Source: RYN-230 sp963711705
GTDB lineage: Bacteria; Actinomycetota; Actinomycetes; Streptosporangiales; Streptosporangiaceae
Length of the DNA stretch: 64,000 bases
Reading direction: 5' to 3'
Assembly: GCA_963711705.1 (NCBI GenBank)
Contig: CAVQFM010000011.1
Coordinates: forward strand, 1-64,000
The stretch's first letter is position 1. Each line of letters opens with the position of its first letter. Position numbers and translations under genes: made by a program. The notes beneath the pieces were generated by a model. That model had not been told where the DNA came from and searched no databases. It saw nothing but the letters and a program-made list of their open reading frames with translations. Positions 19,324 through 31,001 of this stretch are shown here, in pieces.

Positions 19324-20328
19324 TTACCGGCGCAGCAGCCCGATCGTGCGTGCCCGGTTGACCGCCTCTTCCCGGCTGTGCACCCCGAGCCGCTGGTACA
19401 AGCGCTCAGCTCGCTCCTTCGCCGCAGACCGGGAGATGCCCAACTTATCGGCGATGACTGAGAAGGGCACCGGCTGTGGCAGGTAACGCAGAACCTGGGC
19501 TTCCGATCGGGTGATCGACGCGGCCCGCATCCTGGCGCCGGCTTCCTCCGCAGCCTCGGCGGCCACCTCATCGGCTGCGCCTATCAGCGCAAGGTCCTCG
19601 GCGACGGCATCGCCGGCGGCCCGGTCCGCCGCATCCGTGATCAAACCGGCCGCTGTCAGTGCGGTGACCGCCTCATGTGCGGCCGCCTCCTCGACCAGGC
19701 CGGCAGCGATCAGAGCGCTGACCGCTGCCGCAGCGGCTGCTTCCTGAACCCGTTCGGAGGCGGCTTCTGCCTCGGCGGCCTCGGCGCTGGCCGCGGCGGC
19801 CCGCAGCACCGCGGCAGCCTCGGCGGCCTGCGCCCCGGCGATCACCACGCAGGCCTCCTCCACCGCGGCGACCTCGGCTGCGATAGCCAGGCTGGCATCG
19901 CCGGCCAGGAAGTCGTCACTGACCAGCGCACCGCCCGCGGCGGAGACGGCATCGACAAGCGGCCCAGCCCACAGATGCTCGACCAGCAAGAAGGCAACCG
20001 CGGTGCCCGGGTCAACGGAGTTCGCCAAGGCTTGGACACCAGCCATGCCAGAGCCTGCCGGCTCGCTGGCCACCCCATTACCGGCAGCAGACCGGCCTTC
20101 GTGCTGTGATCCGGAAGGGGCGATGCTGGCCAGCAGCGAGCCGAAATCTTCGTTATCGCCGACCTCCAGCCCCTGCACCGTGCCGTCCTGTCCCTTGGCC
20201 AGCAACAGCACGTCCAAGACACGCAGCGCGCCGCGGCCCTCGATTCGGTCAACCTCCGCCAGCAGGCGGCTCTCAGCATCAGCGCCGAGGCGGAAGGTCA
20301 GCGCGATCAGCTGCAACGGTGCGGTCAT
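19324..20328 (-). CDS. DUF6325/DUF1269-like domain fused to Ala-rich helical repeats and a LuxR-type HTH
   Basis: 334 aa from an ATG with GAGGAGGG upstream. Residues 1-70 (LIALTFRLGADAESRLLAEVD..., GALRVLDVLLLAKGQDGTVQ, GDNEDFGSLLASIAP) match the small DUF1269/DUF6325 family, normally a stand-alone protein. Residues about 120-265 are extremely Ala/Glu-rich with repeated units like ALIAAGLVEEAA and ALTAAGLITDAA, probably helical. Residues about 270-334 are a LuxR-type helix-turn-helix (ITRSEAQVLRYLPQPVPFSVI then ADKLGISRSAAKERAERLYQRLG). The HTH closely resembles that of the nearby LAL regulator but its recognition helix differs (SRSAAKERAERLY against SRNTVKTHMQRLY). This domain order is unusual; DNA binding is inferred from the HTH only. 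Confidence 0.75.
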   Translation of the reverse strand: MTAPLQLIALTFRLGADAESRLLAEVDRIEGRGALRVLDVLLLAKGQDGTVQGLEVGDNEDFGSLLASIAPSGSQHEGRSAAGNGVASEPAGSGMAGVQALANSVDPGTAVAFLLVEHLWAGPLVDAVSAAGGALVSDDFLAGDASLAIAAEVAAVEEACVVIAGAQAAEAAAVLRAAAASAEAAEAEAASERVQEAAAAAAVSALIAAGLVEEAAAHEAVTALTAAGLITDAADRAAGDAVAEDLALIGAADEVAAEAAEEAGARMRAASITRSEAQVLRYLPQPVPFSVIADKLGISRSAAKERAERLYQRLGVHSREEAVNRARTIGLLRR

Positions 20329-20677
20329 TCTTGCCCTCCTCGAGCCGGTCTGGCCTGTCAACTCCCCCGGCGCATCTGCAGTGCTGCCTGTCCGACAAGG
20401 ACTGGTTACCCCGCCCGCCCCCGTGTCGCTCTGCCGGTGATAGTAACCCCGGCTCGCAGCCCGCACCCGGCGGCCCGGTTACAGAGCCGATCCAAAGAGG
20501 CAAGCCGAAGCCCGCGCAGGTACCTATCTGGGTTCGCGCAAACGCGACGGTCTGAGGTTCCTCCCCGGAGGCGCCCTGGTTCAGCCGGCCTAAGTGGATA
20601 ACGATGCAGGCGCATGCGGAATCCCATGCTTCCGCATCAGCTGCTGCGGGCGCGGTCTGAGCGTCTGCCCTGCGACG
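20329..20677. other. Intergenic, nothing recognised
   Basis: Upstream region of the DUF6325/LuxR fusion gene and downstream region of the 61-aa membrane protein gene. No supported gene, tRNA or clear operator. Confidence 0.4.
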
Positions 20678-20863
20678 TTACGGCTGGGAGTTGCCGGGTG
20701 GCGCCGGCGGGGTCGTGGCCGCTTCGGCGAGCCGCGCGTGCAGCCGCGCCCGGATCTCCTCTGGGGTGTAGGCGCGGCGGCGGCGTTCTGCCCGTGCGAT
20801 CACGACCCCGGTGGCCGCGACGCCCGCGAAGGCGGCCAGGCCGAGTATTTTCCACCAGCGCAT
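20678..20863 (-). CDS. 61-aa single-span membrane protein
   Basis: The sequence begins MRWWKILGLAAFAGVAATGVV, an N-terminal anchor, followed by a basic cytosolic part IARAERRRRAYTPEEIRARL typical of small actinobacterial proteins found next to peptidases and transporters. It is divergent from the YiiX-like gene with only 17 bases between starts, so the two share a promoter region. Function unknown. Confidence 0.6.
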   Translation of the reverse strand: MRWWKILGLAAFAGVAATGVVIARAERRRRAYTPEEIRARLHARLAEAATTPPAPPGNSQP

Positions 20864-20880
20864 CTGCCTAGGCTACGACC

Positions 20881-21541
20881 ATGCCTGGCACGCGCATCGG
20901 CCTGGATGAGGCCCTCGAAGTGACCCGCACGGGTGATGTGTGGCTGTTTCGCGGGCATACGGCGGCCGACCGGGCTATCCAGCTGACAACCAACAGCCCG
21001 GTCAACCACGTTGGCATGTCCGTCGTGTTCGATGACCTGCCCGCGTTGATGTGGCATGCCGAGCTGGGCAGGTCGCTGCCCGATGTGTGGTCGGGCAGCC
21101 GCCATCGCGGCGCGCAGCTGCATGACCTGCGCGCAGCGGTCACGGTCTGGGCCACCAGGTACGGGCAGCGGGCGTGGCTACGCCAGCTGGAGCCGCCGCC
21201 CACGCGCGAGATGGAAGATGCGCTGCTGCGCACCATCGCGCGGCTGGATGGCACGCCGTTTCCGTCGGTGGCCCGGCTCGCCTCCCGGTGGCTGCGCGGG
21301 CGGGTGCCGCCGGTGCCACACAGGGAGCGGGACGCCCAACTGGAAACCGCCTACTGCGCAGAAATCGCCGCCGTCACCTACCAGGCCATGGGCCTGCTCC
21401 CGGACGGCCAGGCAGCCCAGCTGGTATGACGCCGGCCGGTTCTGGAGCGGCGACAACCTGCACCTGACCGCAGGAGCCCGGCTCGGCGGGGAGATCGCCG
21501 TGCAGATCCCTGCGGCACAACTGCCTGCCACCAGGGACTGA
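20881..21541 (+). pseudogene. YiiX/LRAT-type permuted papain-like hydrolase, C-terminal frameshift
   Basis: The main frame gives 182 aa: GDVWLFRG, then NHVGMSVVF (His43) and AYCAEIAAVTYQAMGLL (Cys159). The His-before-Cys order is that of circularly permuted NlpC/P60-like enzymes (YiiX, LRAT). The frame stops at 21429, but the expected C-terminal strand continues in another frame as WYDAGRFWSGDNL, then HLTAGARLGGEIAVQIP, to about 21541. One base change near 21420 would reconnect them. The catalytic pair is in the translated part, so a shortened product could still fold. Confidence 0.6.
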
Positions 21542-21814
21542 CATCCGCTGCTGTCCGCCGGCGCGACGGCCAGCCTTGATCACAACCCGGTCATCGCCGC
21601 GCTGCCGCCTCGTGCTCCGTAGCCAGGCACGCCTATCGCCGAATCCGTATTCGGCTGGTCATGGATCTGGAAGAAGGCGGTGGGACGCAGAACGTCCCGA
21701 TCTGGGAGCGCGAACCCTTAGTCGATTCGAAGCGAGCTCCGCGGCGCGGCCAGTGCGAGGACGGTCTGCATTTGACCTTCAGGATTGCGTTGTCGCACGC
21801 CGGTATGTCGGCTC

Positions 21815-22136
21815 TCAGGCCCAGGCCTGGCCGCTGTCGATGCGGCTGATCTTGTCCCCGGTCACATGGAAACGCCAGAAGGTGGGCATCCCTCCCCAGG
21901 TGTCGTTGCGGTACCGGGCGAGGAGATAGAGCCCGTCTTCTTCTTCATGCTCGACGTTCATGTGACCGTGCGCGGGGAAGATCTCGCGGTCGATCCAGTC
22001 GCGGAGTGACCGCGGGTTGCCGTCGTCGGTCACGTGGCGTGCGGTGTGAGCGTGGCGGGGAACGCGTCCGGGTCGCCATCGTTGATGGCGGCGATGAGCC
22101 TGTGCGTTACGGGGTTTGAGGGTTCCGGGAAGTCAT
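21815..22136 (-). pseudogene. SnoaL/NTF2-like small protein, frameshifted
   Basis: The C-terminal frame (72 aa) has the NTF2-like end TFWRFHVTGDKISRID. Upstream, LIAAINDGDPDAFPATLTPHAT, the usual first helix and strand, sits in a second frame, and an ATG at 22136 overlapping the previous gene's stop (ATGA) opens a third frame that ends after nine codons. Thus at least two single-base shifts (about 22045 and 22110) break the gene. The ATGA overlap shows that it once was translationally coupled to the chimeric membrane gene upstream. Confidence 0.6.
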
Positions 22137-23869
22137 GGGTTCTCCTGCATGGTCTTGCGGGCGAATGGCCAACGGAGCCCGACGCCGACGTGGAGGATGA
22201 TGCCGGCTCCGATGAAGCTGAGAGCGGCGGTGGTGAGCCACTCGTCGGGGGTGGCCCGTGTCCAGCGGACGCTGCCGGCGTAAGCGGCCAGGGCGCGGTC
22301 GAGCGCGAGCGCGACCAGGGCGGTGAGGGCGAGGGTGACGACGCGACCCGGTGCCGGGCGGAGCCGTGCCGCGGGCCAGCCTTCGAACAGCATGGCCACG
22401 ATGAGCGCGGCGCTGATGACGCACCCGCAGGCGGCGCTGATGGCGTCTGGCTGCCAATGCCCCAGGTTGCGGAGGACCAGGTAGGTCAGCGCGCCCAGGC
22501 CGACGACGAGCCCGTTGCCCGCGAGCAGGCGATGCAGGCGCCGGCTGATCGTGTTGACGGGCCAGCCGCGCAGGGCGATGAAGAACACGGCCTGCCAGAC
22601 CCCGACGGCGATGAGCGCTGAGCCGAAGTCGGGTCCGGCGATGGGGCCGCCGGGGTTGCGCAGCCCATCGGCGGCGCGTTCGGCGGCTGGCACCGCGTCG
22701 AGGTTGACGAACAGGAAGTAGGCGCCGGTCCCGATGGCCCAGGACAGGGCGAGCGCGGCGATCCCGGAGCGCAGGCGCCCGATGCCGACCAGCGGCCAGC
22801 GTTCGCAGACCAGGGACAGCTGGAGCATGGCGGTGAACGCCGCGCCGGCCAGGGCCAAGGTAGCCGGAAACGTGGTGGGCACGCCCGGTCCGGGGCTGGC
22901 TTCGAAGACTCCACGCAGGTCAGCCCGTTCGACGACGGCCTGGCCCGCGATGGTCAGCACGACCGAGGCGGCGGCGACCAGGAGGGTGTCGATCAGGCCG
23001 GCCCAGGGCGTGGTGAGCGTTGAGCCGGGCCAGTCGTTCCACCAGAACGCGACCATGGCGACGGCGGGCAGCGCGAACGTCGAGATCGGGCCGAGGATCA
23101 GCAGCGATGTCTGGGTGCTGCCGGTGCCCAGGGCGAGGGCGAAGAAGACGGCCGCGCCGAGCAGCAGCCCGCCCACGCCGAGCCAGGGCTGCGCGGCGAG
23201 GCGCTGGCGCTGCCGACCCGCGAACGCCTGGTGCTGCAGGTGGGGAGGAGTGGTCAGCAGCGGCCGGACGGGAAGCGGCTCCGTGCCGCCGCGGCTTGGC
23301 GTACCAGCTACCGACCGCGCCGCGACGATCACGACCACCGCTTCGGCCTCAAGCCGCCTCGCGGCGAACGCTAGCGCCACCGCCGACTCATAATCTAGCC
23401 ATCCCGCGTCGTCCACCAGGCACAGCAGCGGGCGGTCACCCGCCGCCGCAGACAGCACGCTAAGCACCGCAGCGCCGATCAGAAACCGGTTCGCGGGCCG
23501 GCCGGGGTCCACGCCCAGCGCGGCTCCCAACGCCGCCGATTGAGGCGGCGGCAGTGAGCCCACCCCATCCAGCGCAGGACGCAGCAACTGGTACAGCGCC
23601 GCGAACTCGATCTCAGCCTCGGATTGCACGCCGGCCGTCTGCAGGACGCCCATCCCGTCAGCTCTCGTCCGCGCATACGCCAGCAGGGCAGACTTCCCCA
23701 CCCCCGCTTCACCTGTCAGGACCAGGACACCGCTCCGGCCCGAGAAGGCATCACCCAGAAGCCGGTCGATGATCTCGGTCTCAGCCGCTCTGCCTATGAG
23801 CGCCAACTCGCCCAACGGATCCGCCCATCCGTCTCCGTAAGACCGCAAAAGCAGGCAGCCTGAGGCCAC
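22133..23869 (-). CDS. Chimera: LAL-regulator NTPase domain fused to a multi-span membrane protein
   Basis: 578 aa from a GTG. Residues 20-190 are the start of a LuxR/LAL STAND regulator: ELALIGRAAE, Walker A GEAGVGKS (53-60), Walker B-like PLLCLVDDAGWLD (147-159) and VVIVAARS. Such proteins normally continue for another 600-700 aa to a C-terminal HTH. Here, after about residue 195 (GTPSRGG), the sequence changes to an unrelated integral membrane protein with about ten helices (PWLGVGGLLLGAAVFFALAL, SALIAVGVWQAVFFIALRG, ALSFIGAGIILHVGVGL). The frame is open throughout. A deletion that joined two genes in frame is the simplest explanation; whether the product is made or functional is unknown. 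Confidence 0.65.
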   Translation of the reverse strand: MASGCLLLRSYGDGWADPLGELALIGRAAETEIIDRLLGDAFSGRSGVLVLTGEAGVGKSALLAYARTRADGMGVLQTAGVQSEAEIEFAALYQLLRPALDGVGSLPPPQSAALGAALGVDPGRPANRFLIGAAVLSVLSAAAGDRPLLCLVDDAGWLDYESAVALAFAARRLEAEAVVVIVAARSVAGTPSRGGTEPLPVRPLLTTPPHLQHQAFAGRQRQRLAAQPWLGVGGLLLGAAVFFALALGTGSTQTSLLILGPISTFALPAVAMVAFWWNDWPGSTLTTPWAGLIDTLLVAAASVVLTIAGQAVVERADLRGVFEASPGPGVPTTFPATLALAGAAFTAMLQLSLVCERWPLVGIGRLRSGIAALALSWAIGTGAYFLFVNLDAVPAAERAADGLRNPGGPIAGPDFGSALIAVGVWQAVFFIALRGWPVNTISRRLHRLLAGNGLVVGLGALTYLVLRNLGHWQPDAISAACGCVISAALIVAMLFEGWPAARLRPAPGRVVTLALTALVALALDRALAAYAGSVRWTRATPDEWLTTAALSFIGAGIILHVGVGLRWPFARKTMQENP

Positions 23870-24115
23870 CGGCAGTCGGAGGCTCCGCGTGCATGCCAGC
23901 TTAATCCAGCACTAACAAGCCTGCCGTACGACGATGCCGCTGAGTTGATAGCCAGGCCGCACCGGGCAAGTGAACCTTACCGACTGCGAGGTGCTGAGCC
24001 CCGACAGGCGCCCCCAGAACCCATGGCACACCCGCAGCAAACGCTCAGCTCCGCCGGGCACGCAGCAGCAACCCGACACAGAGGCCGTGTCCCGCCGTCC
24101 GTCGCCAACGGTCCA

Positions 24116-24772
24116 CTAGCCTGCGGATTCCCTGCCATAGCAGCCAAGCCCCATGCAGGGACCGGTGGCTTCTTCGCCCAATCCCGGCCACCAAGCCACG
24201 ACGGCGCCGACAGCGGCCTCGACGGCGAGCCCGAGTCCGGCTCCGCCCGCAACGTCGTACGGGAGGTGGGCGCCTACGTAAATGCGAGAGAGGCCGACGA
24301 TCGGCATGGCTGCAGCGACGAGAGCGCGCCCGGACGGGCTCAGTCGCGGGAGTGCAGCCGCGCCCATGGCCACCGCCACGCCCGCGTGGCCCGACAGGTA
24401 ACCGAGGCCAGAAGCATCGCGGCCGCGGGTGCGGGCGCCGCTGACCAGCGCCGCTGGCCGGGATCGGCGCACCACCTGCTTGACCAACTTGGACAAGGCC
24501 CAGGTACCCGTGCCGCCCGCGAGCAGGCGGCCGGCAAGCTCACGGTCGTGGGCGAGCAGCGCTGCGGCAGCTGCCGCGGGCACGGCGCCGAGCGCGCCCA
24601 GCTGCATGACGACCCAAACTGGACCGTAGAGGGGGTCGGGCAGGCCGTTGATGGCCCGGAATATCTGAGCTTCACCGTGGCCTACCCGGTCCCGGCGCGC
24701 TGGCAGCGCGGTGACCAGTACCGCTGCTGCGCCCAGGCCGAGTCTGACGCGGGTATCGGTCAGCCAGCGCAT
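24116..24772 (-). CDS. PAP2-family phosphatase (membrane)
   Basis: 218 aa from the ATG at 24772 (upstream in-frame sequence to 24907 looks non-coding). The three-part acid phosphatase signature is complete: KQVVRRSRP (Lys98, Arg105), GYLSGH (His129) and SRIYVGAHLPYD (Arg163, His169, Asp173), between several hydrophobic helices. Predicted substrates are lipid phosphates or polyprenyl pyrophosphates at the membrane. The gene is isolated. No ribosome site is obvious at the chosen start. Confidence 0.82.
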   Translation of the reverse strand: MRWLTDTRVRLGLGAAAVLVTALPARRDRVGHGEAQIFRAINGLPDPLYGPVWVVMQLGALGAVPAAAAAALLAHDRELAGRLLAGGTGTWALSKLVKQVVRRSRPAALVSGARTRGRDASGLGYLSGHAGVAVAMGAAALPRLSPSGRALVAAAMPIVGLSRIYVGAHLPYDVAGGAGLGLAVEAAVGAVVAWWPGLGEEATGPCMGLGCYGRESAG

Positions 24773-25116
24773 GGGAGAACTGTTCTGGGTCTTCCCGGCC
24801 GGATGCGGCGATGCTGGCACGGTGGACCGCTGCGGATCCCGGTACCGGTGAGTCGGATCAGCGGTAGTGCTCGAGGCCAAGCTTCTCCTGCCCGGTACAA
24901 GAGTCAACTGCGGGCCTCGGGACCTAGTGGAATTGCTGTCTTCAAGAAAGTTGCCTCAGCCAGATGCCAGAGCCCGGGGACCAAGCGCACCCAGCCGTCG
25001 CCCGGCTGCGAGCCGCGCGCAGATCCGGCAGCTTGACGGCCAGGAACCGGTGGAGCACCGGGCCGATCTTAACCATCGTGGAACTCTTCAAGCCGCCCCC
25101 ACTGTAACCGGAGCCC
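24773..25116. other. Intergenic, possible IS630 5' debris
   Basis: No intact gene. The stretch precedes the IS630 transposase scrap, but its translation in that frame contains stops and no recognisable transposase motif. Confidence 0.35.
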
Positions 25117-25234
25117 TTGATCTGGCCAGAACCGTCGACATTGATCCACCGGGCCGTGGACTTCCGCGACTTCCTCGGCGACATCGACCGCCAGACCGAG
25201 CCGGGCCTGGCGATCCACGTCATCTGCGACAACC
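25117..25234 (+). mobile_element. IS630-family transposase fragment
   Basis: About 35 codons read TLIHRAVDFRDFLGDIDRQ, then AIHVICDN, which matches the conserved EFxxFL...HxVxDN block around the second catalytic Asp of IS630/Tc1 transposases. Nothing before or after belongs to the transposase. The identity stops exactly at the Asp-Asn and the next bases belong to a vapC gene, so this is a deletion scar. Confidence 0.6.
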
Positions 25235-25505
25235 TATTCCGTTCTCACCAGGCTGCCTGGCGACGCGCGACTAGCACCCGCCGACGCCGCCCGGCTGCTG
25301 AATGCCCGCTTCCCGTCCCCGCTTGTGCTCAGCAGCTCGCGCACCCGTAGGCGGCCGGACACGCTGAGCCGCCTGGGCATCGCGGGCGGCGCCGTTTATG
25401 ACGCGCTGGTGGCGCTGGCCGCCAAGGAGCACGGGGCAGCCTTCGCGATCCGGGACGCGCGGGCACGCGGCACCTATGACGCAGTCGGCGTCGAGGTGAT
25501 CGTCG

Positions 25506-25513
<8 letters not shown>
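25235..25513 (+). pseudogene. VapC-like PIN toxin, C-terminal half
   Basis: From 25235 the frame reads YSVLTRLPGDARLAPADAA..., AGGAVYDALVALAAKEHG and RDARARGTYDAVGVEV, the C-terminal two thirds of a VapC PIN-domain RNase including the Asp of GAVYDAL and RDARA. The N-terminal part with the first catalytic Asp is gone, replaced by the IS630 scrap. No vapB antitoxin is visible. It overlaps the 3' end of the convergent P-type ATPase gene by eight bases. Not expected to be toxic. Confidence 0.65.
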
Positions 25514-28250
<2,737 letters not shown>

Positions 28251-28873
28251 GGGACACCCCCTTCCCGGCGAGCTACGACCGAGACAACCCGAACCCCCGC
28301 CGCCAGCCAGCATCCCCCCCGTTGAGTGACGGGTGCGGATAGCGGTGCCACCGAACCTCAAAGAAGCCGGCGGAATACACCCGTCCATTCTGCCGCTCGG
28401 GCCCTGGCTCGGCCAGGTTCCGATACTTGCAGCCTGCGATACGCGTGAGGCAGTCCGTAGACGCTTGCTGACAGCTAGCTGTTCTGCCCACCGAGATGGC
28501 AACGGAAGATGCATGACGCGCTCCGCCTGCACAATCCCCGACTTGCACCTATGACCAGCAGCGACCTCTATACAACTCGTTCACACCGAGAAGGTCGCTG
28601 GCCCGATGCCAGTGTCACCCGCAGACTTAGTACTGTGCTGCCAGCTGACCTGTCGGCAACGCTCGAAAACGTGGCCCACCTCCGTGATCAAGGTGTTGCG
28701 ACGACCAGTTGAATCCACCCTGCTGGCCAGCTGGGTCACCAGCCCAGCGCACGACGGCGAGGCGAGCCCACACGACAACGACCAGCAGTCCCCGCGCCAA
28801 GACCAGGGTTACGACTCGCGCAGCGGATCCGCCACATGGCCCAACGAACCTGAGGGTCTCAAACTTTTGGGGC

Positions 28874-28901
28874 AGTCCTTCTCGCGTGCGCGAGAGAGGA
28901 C
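28874..28901. repeat. Long imperfect palindrome / hairpin
   Basis: AGTCCT then TCTCGCG, a TG loop, CGCGAGA, one unpaired G and AGGACT form a 13-bp stem with a single bulge. There is no T-run. It lies about 100 bp before the tRNA-like repeat copy 2. It could be a recombinase or regulator site, or a structured RNA. Confidence 0.5.
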
Positions 28902-29004
28902 TCGCCCTCACAGACGCGAGTCTTCTCGTTCCGGGGTTTGGCTCTCTCTGACCTACCAAGATCGTGAAGCAGCGACGCTAAACAGCCATCTGCCTGCGGA
29001 AACT

Positions 29005-29169
29005 TGGTGGGTGCAGGTGGGTTCGAACCACCGGCCCCTGGCTTGTAAGGCGCGCATCCCCAGTCGCGGGACAGCGCTGGGCGTCGCCTGATGTTCCCTC
29101 TGCCTGCGGTGATCCTGGCTGGCCGTGGCCTGATGGCGTCCGGCGCCGGTGACCGTTGGCTCTTGGTTT
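29005..29169 (-). repeat. Displaced tRNA-Val 3' half plus flank (copy 2 of the 165-bp repeat)
   Basis: Same arrangement as at 10958-11122: CCA, discriminator A, acceptor strand (here TGCACCC), T-arm with GGTGG/CCACC, CTTACAA anticodon loop, then the same 120-bp flank. No gaps separate the two copies. One change in the acceptor strand and one in the anticodon stem suggest free drift, as expected of a non-functional scar. Confidence 0.75.
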
Positions 29170-29908
29170 GGCTCTTCACACCCGGTCCCAAAGCAGACTG
29201 GCGCTCCGCCCGCAGCACAGCTATCCGCAGGGCGCACGCTGCTACCCCTAGGGTGCCTGAGGAGCGCAACGCAGGCACAAGCGTGGAGATGCGAGGCAGC
29301 AAGATCCCGGCCGTGCGGCTGGGAGGTCACAGGACCGCTGGCCCCAGAATGTGTAGTTCGGCCGCGGGCACTGGTGGCACGAAGAACGGACGGGTGCCAT
29401 CCACAGCACCGAATGGTGGGAATCGGTGACGGTGACCTGATCTGCGCCGGCCACTCCCCCGCGCCGTTCCCCTTGCTGCACCGGCGCTGGTCACCGCCTT
29501 GGACGCAATCGGCCCCCCGGGCCGCCGAACTCCTGGCGGCAACCGCGTGGCGCCTGCTTGACCGCCGGCACCGCACACGCATTGTCGTGCCATCGCCGCA
29601 CCGACGGAAACTGCCCAGCGCCGCCAGGGCGCTCCCCCGGCCAAACCAGGCGCCCTAACAGGCATGCCATCGGTCCACAGCGAAGCCACCCCAGCAGATC
29701 GGCCACGCTGAGTGATACCCAAGCTCAGCAAGAACGCGCGCCGACCCGCCGATATGGACGCCAGCCTCGTTGTTGGCCTCGCAGTCCGCTCCGCTCCCTA
29801 GTGGGTGATCTGCGCGGCCAGGCATGCCGCCGACATGGCCTGATGTCGCTCGGTCGTGCCGGAAGTTGCGCGTTCACTGTGGGTCGGCAAACCGCACTTC
29901 ACCGGGGA

Positions 29909-30910
29909 TTATTGGCGGGGCACGATCCGCCGGGCGGAAGTCGCGAGCCGGCTGGCGAGGGCGGCGATGAGGTCGCGGAGCTCGTCTGGTCGCTCGACGG
30001 CGAACGGGCGGTCGAGGGAGGCGAGCAGGGGGGGCAGCCAGTCGAGCCGCTCGGCGTGCAGCTCGACGCGGAACCAGCGTTCGGTCTGCGGGTCTGCGCC
30101 GGCCGCGGCCGGCAGTTCCTCCAGGATGGCGATGCTGGCGGGGAGCCGGGCGCGGATCTGCTCGATCGTGCCCTGGATGCTCAGGACCACTTCGTGCCGG
30201 TAGGGGGTTCTGGCGAGTCCGGACAGGACGTGCTGGGCCGGGTCGAATCCGACGGGTGGCTCGAACGAGCCGGGCAGGGTTCTGGCGTCTGCGATGCGGT
30301 CGAGCCGGAACGTCCGGTCCTCGCCGATGCCGGGATCGGCGCCTGTGACGTACCAGCGGCCGGAGTGGGCGATGAGCCCGTACGGGTGCAAGGTGCGTTC
30401 GCTGCGCCGTCCGTCGCCGGCGGTGTACCGGATCGAGACCGGCCGGTGATGGCGCACGGCATCGGAGATCGAGAGCAGGACCGCGGTGTCCGGGGCGGGT
30501 GCCTGGCCGGGCAGGGTGGTGAAGGAGAGGGAGTCGAGCACGGCGTCGAGCCTGCGGGCGAGCCGCTCGGGCAGTACCCGGCGGATCTTGGCCGCCGCTG
30601 TGTCGCTGGCCGTGCCCGTGGTCGTGACCAGCCCGGTCCGGCGGCCCGCGATCAGGCCGAGCATGACGGCGACTGCCTCGTCGTCGGTGAGCATGAGCGG
30701 GGGCATGCGGTAGCCGGAGCCGAGCCGGTATCCGCCGTAGCGGCCGCGTACCGACTCGACCGGCACGTCGAGGTCGAGCAGGTGGTCCACGTACCGCCGC
30801 ACGGTGCGCTCATCAACGTCGAGCCGGCCGGCAAGCTCGGCCACCGTCCGGACGCCGCCTGACTGCAGAAGCTCCAGCAGGGACAGGACGCGTGCGGTCG
30901 GCCGGGCCAT
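29909..30910 (-). CDS. WYL-domain transcriptional regulator (YafY/DeoR-like)
   Basis: 333 aa from the ATG at 30910. The N-terminal winged helix (ARVLSLLELLQSGGVRTVAELA, then RLDVDERTVRRYVDHL) is followed by a WYL domain around residues 135-215 (VSIRYTAGDG..., HPYGLIAHSGRWYVTGAD) and a C-terminal WCX region (TERWFRVEL). WYL regulators sense small ligands or nucleic acids. It is divergent from a VOC-family gene; a 25-bp inverted repeat sits between the two starts, so joint control is likely. Intact. Confidence 0.88.
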   Translation of the reverse strand: MARPTARVLSLLELLQSGGVRTVAELAGRLDVDERTVRRYVDHLLDLDVPVESVRGRYGGYRLGSGYRMPPLMLTDDEAVAVMLGLIAGRRTGLVTTTGTASDTAAAKIRRVLPERLARRLDAVLDSLSFTTLPGQAPAPDTAVLLSISDAVRHHRPVSIRYTAGDGRRSERTLHPYGLIAHSGRWYVTGADPGIGEDRTFRLDRIADARTLPGSFEPPVGFDPAQHVLSGLARTPYRHEVVLSIQGTIEQIRARLPASIAILEELPAAAGADPQTERWFRVELHAERLDWLPPLLASLDRPFAVERPDELRDLIAALASRLATSARRIVPRQ

Positions 30911-30929
30911 AGTCACAAGTATCTCACCG

Positions 30930-30954
30930 ATACCGGGCGGATTATGTCCGGTAT
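30930..30954. promoter_or_regulatory. Candidate operator for the WYL regulator
   Basis: A perfect 7-bp inverted repeat ATACCGG (30930-30936) and CCGGTAT (30948-30954) with an 11-base spacer lies 20 bases upstream of the regulator ATG and 47 bases before the VOC start, suiting autoregulation and control of both divergent genes. Confidence 0.6.
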
Positions 30955-31001
30955 TAGTTCTAGCGTGGGGTCAGGATGTTCCAGCTGACAAGGAGATCAC
31001 C

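Larger units (their letters stand above)
28251..29908. other. 1.66-kb gene-free stretch carrying the second tRNA-like repeat
   Basis: No protein gene is convincing on either strand. It holds a long hairpin (28874-28901) and the 165-bp repeat with the tRNA-Val 3' half (29005-29169). It marks the junction between two parts of the island, so it may be the worn end of an integrated element. Confidence 0.5.
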
